Shown here in pieces: positions 62,753-64,000 of a DNA stretch of 64,000 nucleotides; within the stretch, counting starts at the first letter, position 1; the number at the start of each line of letters is the position of its first letter. Source of the DNA: Centroberyx gerrardi (Eukaryota > Chordata > Actinopteri > Beryciformes > Berycidae); contig NC_136001.1 of assembly GCF_048128805.1 (NCBI RefSeq), positions 7,302,501-7,366,500 of the forward strand, given 5' to 3'. The notes under the pieces were generated by a model. It was not told the DNA's origin. It saw only the letters and a list, made by a program, of their open reading frames with translations, and ran no database searches. Both the position numbers and the translations under genes were made by a program.

Positions 62753-64000
62753 CAGTTTTTTACGATTGCTAGCAACCTTTTATCAGTTCTGTAGTCACAT
62801 TTTCATAACTCTTAACACAGTTAGCACAACATCGGTCTGTTGCGGGCCATACCATTAACACATTTCTTGTTCCTTTGACACAAAATGCATTCAGTGAACA
62901 CATTTTAAAAACTCTGGAATTTCTTTTACACACAAGCTCAACCAAGACCAAAACTATGGATTTTTACTGCCAAATTTACAAATGCTTGCACACTGTATGT
63001 CAGAACAGATAACCTCATGTTCTAAACCTAACTTATAGGCTACAGTTGAAGTGAACAGCAGTTCACATTGTATATTGAAACACAAATATATGTCCTATAT
63101 TTTTTTTATTGCTATTGAGAAACAACTGATTGAAGTTATGCAAATAGACCAATCACAGCTGATTCCCATCTAAGTTGAAGACATACGGTGTTGAGGTTAT
63201 TTCAATTGCATGACCATATACGTAAAAAGGGGAGCTCTTTGGACTGATCTTGTTCAATGTGGACACAGAACAATATAGAGCAGCAGAAAGAGAGGGAAAG
63301 ACGCCAAATGCAGAAGACCGGGTAGATTAGAAAAGGACTGTGTATTTTTCTTTTTTTTTCTTCTGTGCCTTTTTCTGTTTGTATATTTTATTTTTACACA
63401 ACTGTAACCAGCAGCTATATTACAGATTTTTGTTGATCTCTTGCAGTAATTTCCTATTGCAAATAAAGCCTTTACTGCAGCAATTCTGTCACTTATTCCT
63501 TTTTCATATAGTGTACATTCTATAAAGTAAAGATGAGTCATTCACTTTTGATATAGAATGTTTTCAAAAAAGAAGACAAAAAATACGTACATTTACTACA
63601 CTCAAAAGAAAAATGTAGAGTGACTTCAAAAGAAACTGCAGTGCGAAAAACAATTGACTATCAATATACTGTCTATTGTATAAGGGTAGAACTGACACAT
63701 GTAAAGTAATACATTTTCTGTAATACCATCTGCTGTTAGTATTTTGTATGTCATTGTGCTGTGATTGACTAAATGTTCCTGTTGGAAGAAAACATGTGTT
63801 AGAGTTTTGAAAGAATTATTTGATTTTGAGACATGTTTGCAGTGTTTTGGTAGAGTTAGTGTATTTTGACAAAGTATTCTTGCATTTTGAAAATTAGTGT
63901 TGGTGTTTAGTTTACAATATGTGATTTTGAGCATAAAATTAACTGTTTTGCCAGCTGTGTGTTGTAGGTGAGTTGGTGTGTGAAGAGTTTAGAAAAAGTA
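62753..64000. mobile_element. TA-flanked element, copy E (runs off the window)
   Basis: Starts CAGTTTTTTACGATTGCTAG after TA at 62751-62752 and follows copy A up to the window end, just short of its right end. Inserted into L1 ORF2 coding sequence. Confidence 0.85.

Overview
The window is a piece of a teleost fish genome. The evidence is the teleost odorant receptors of the OR131-2-like type with a phase-0 intron, abundant hAT and Tc1/mariner non-autonomous transposons with long inverted repeats typical of fish, L2-type and L1-type LINEs, a Ty3/gypsy fragment, and (GT)n, (GA)n and (ATT)n microsatellites. A percomorph-like fish is plausible, but the species cannot be fixed from this sequence alone. 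No bacterial, viral or single-copy housekeeping gene was recognised. Layout: the functional content is a tandem array of odorant receptor (OR) genes, all on the minus strand. Five look intact: OR-1 (2681-4501), OR-2 (10997-12595), OR-3 (21785-23630), OR-6 (44684-46321) and OR-7 (55597-56662). OR-4 (27771-28243) is a 5'-truncated, frameshifted pseudogene. OR-5 (36679-40920) is a complete reading frame cut by one hAT insertion. An intron-only relic lies at 34978-35348. Each OR has a short exon (39 to 52 codons) carrying the N-terminus and TM1, a phase-0 intron after the conserved HQ dipeptide, and a second exon of 266 to 280 codons carrying TM2 to TM7. Genes 2 to 7 are preceded by a recurring promoter: a TATA box just downstream of a CAACCTAC-like block and, in five of six, a TAATCCCAGG-like element about 15-20 bp further upstream. 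Where it can be read, the promoter is followed by a short non-coding exon and splice donor. The pseudogene OR-4 still keeps this promoter. Between the receptors the DNA is built from transposon nests. There is hAT in hAT in Tc1 (7.1-9.2 kb) and a Tc1-type element in hAT in hAT (52.9-55.5 kb). Five copies of one TA-flanked element family are present, two of them head to head as a 2.6-kb palindrome (30.4-33.0 kb). A 14-unit palindromic minisatellite lies at 20.6-21.3 kb, and two long foldback elements at 48.7-49.6 and 51.4-52.3 kb. An L2-type LINE at 15.0-17.5 kb has lost its reverse transcriptase active site at a point now occupied by telomere-type repeats. How it works together: the intact genes should encode seven-TM receptors in cilia of olfactory sensory neurons, presumably one chosen per cell, and the shared promoter suggests common regulation. 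The array shows tandem duplication (OR-2/OR-3), possible gene conversion (3' ends of OR-6/OR-7) and loss by transposon insertion (OR-5). I found no clearly new molecular system. The most notable items are the recurrent OR promoter, the clean hAT knockout of OR-5, and several scars that look like templated repair.
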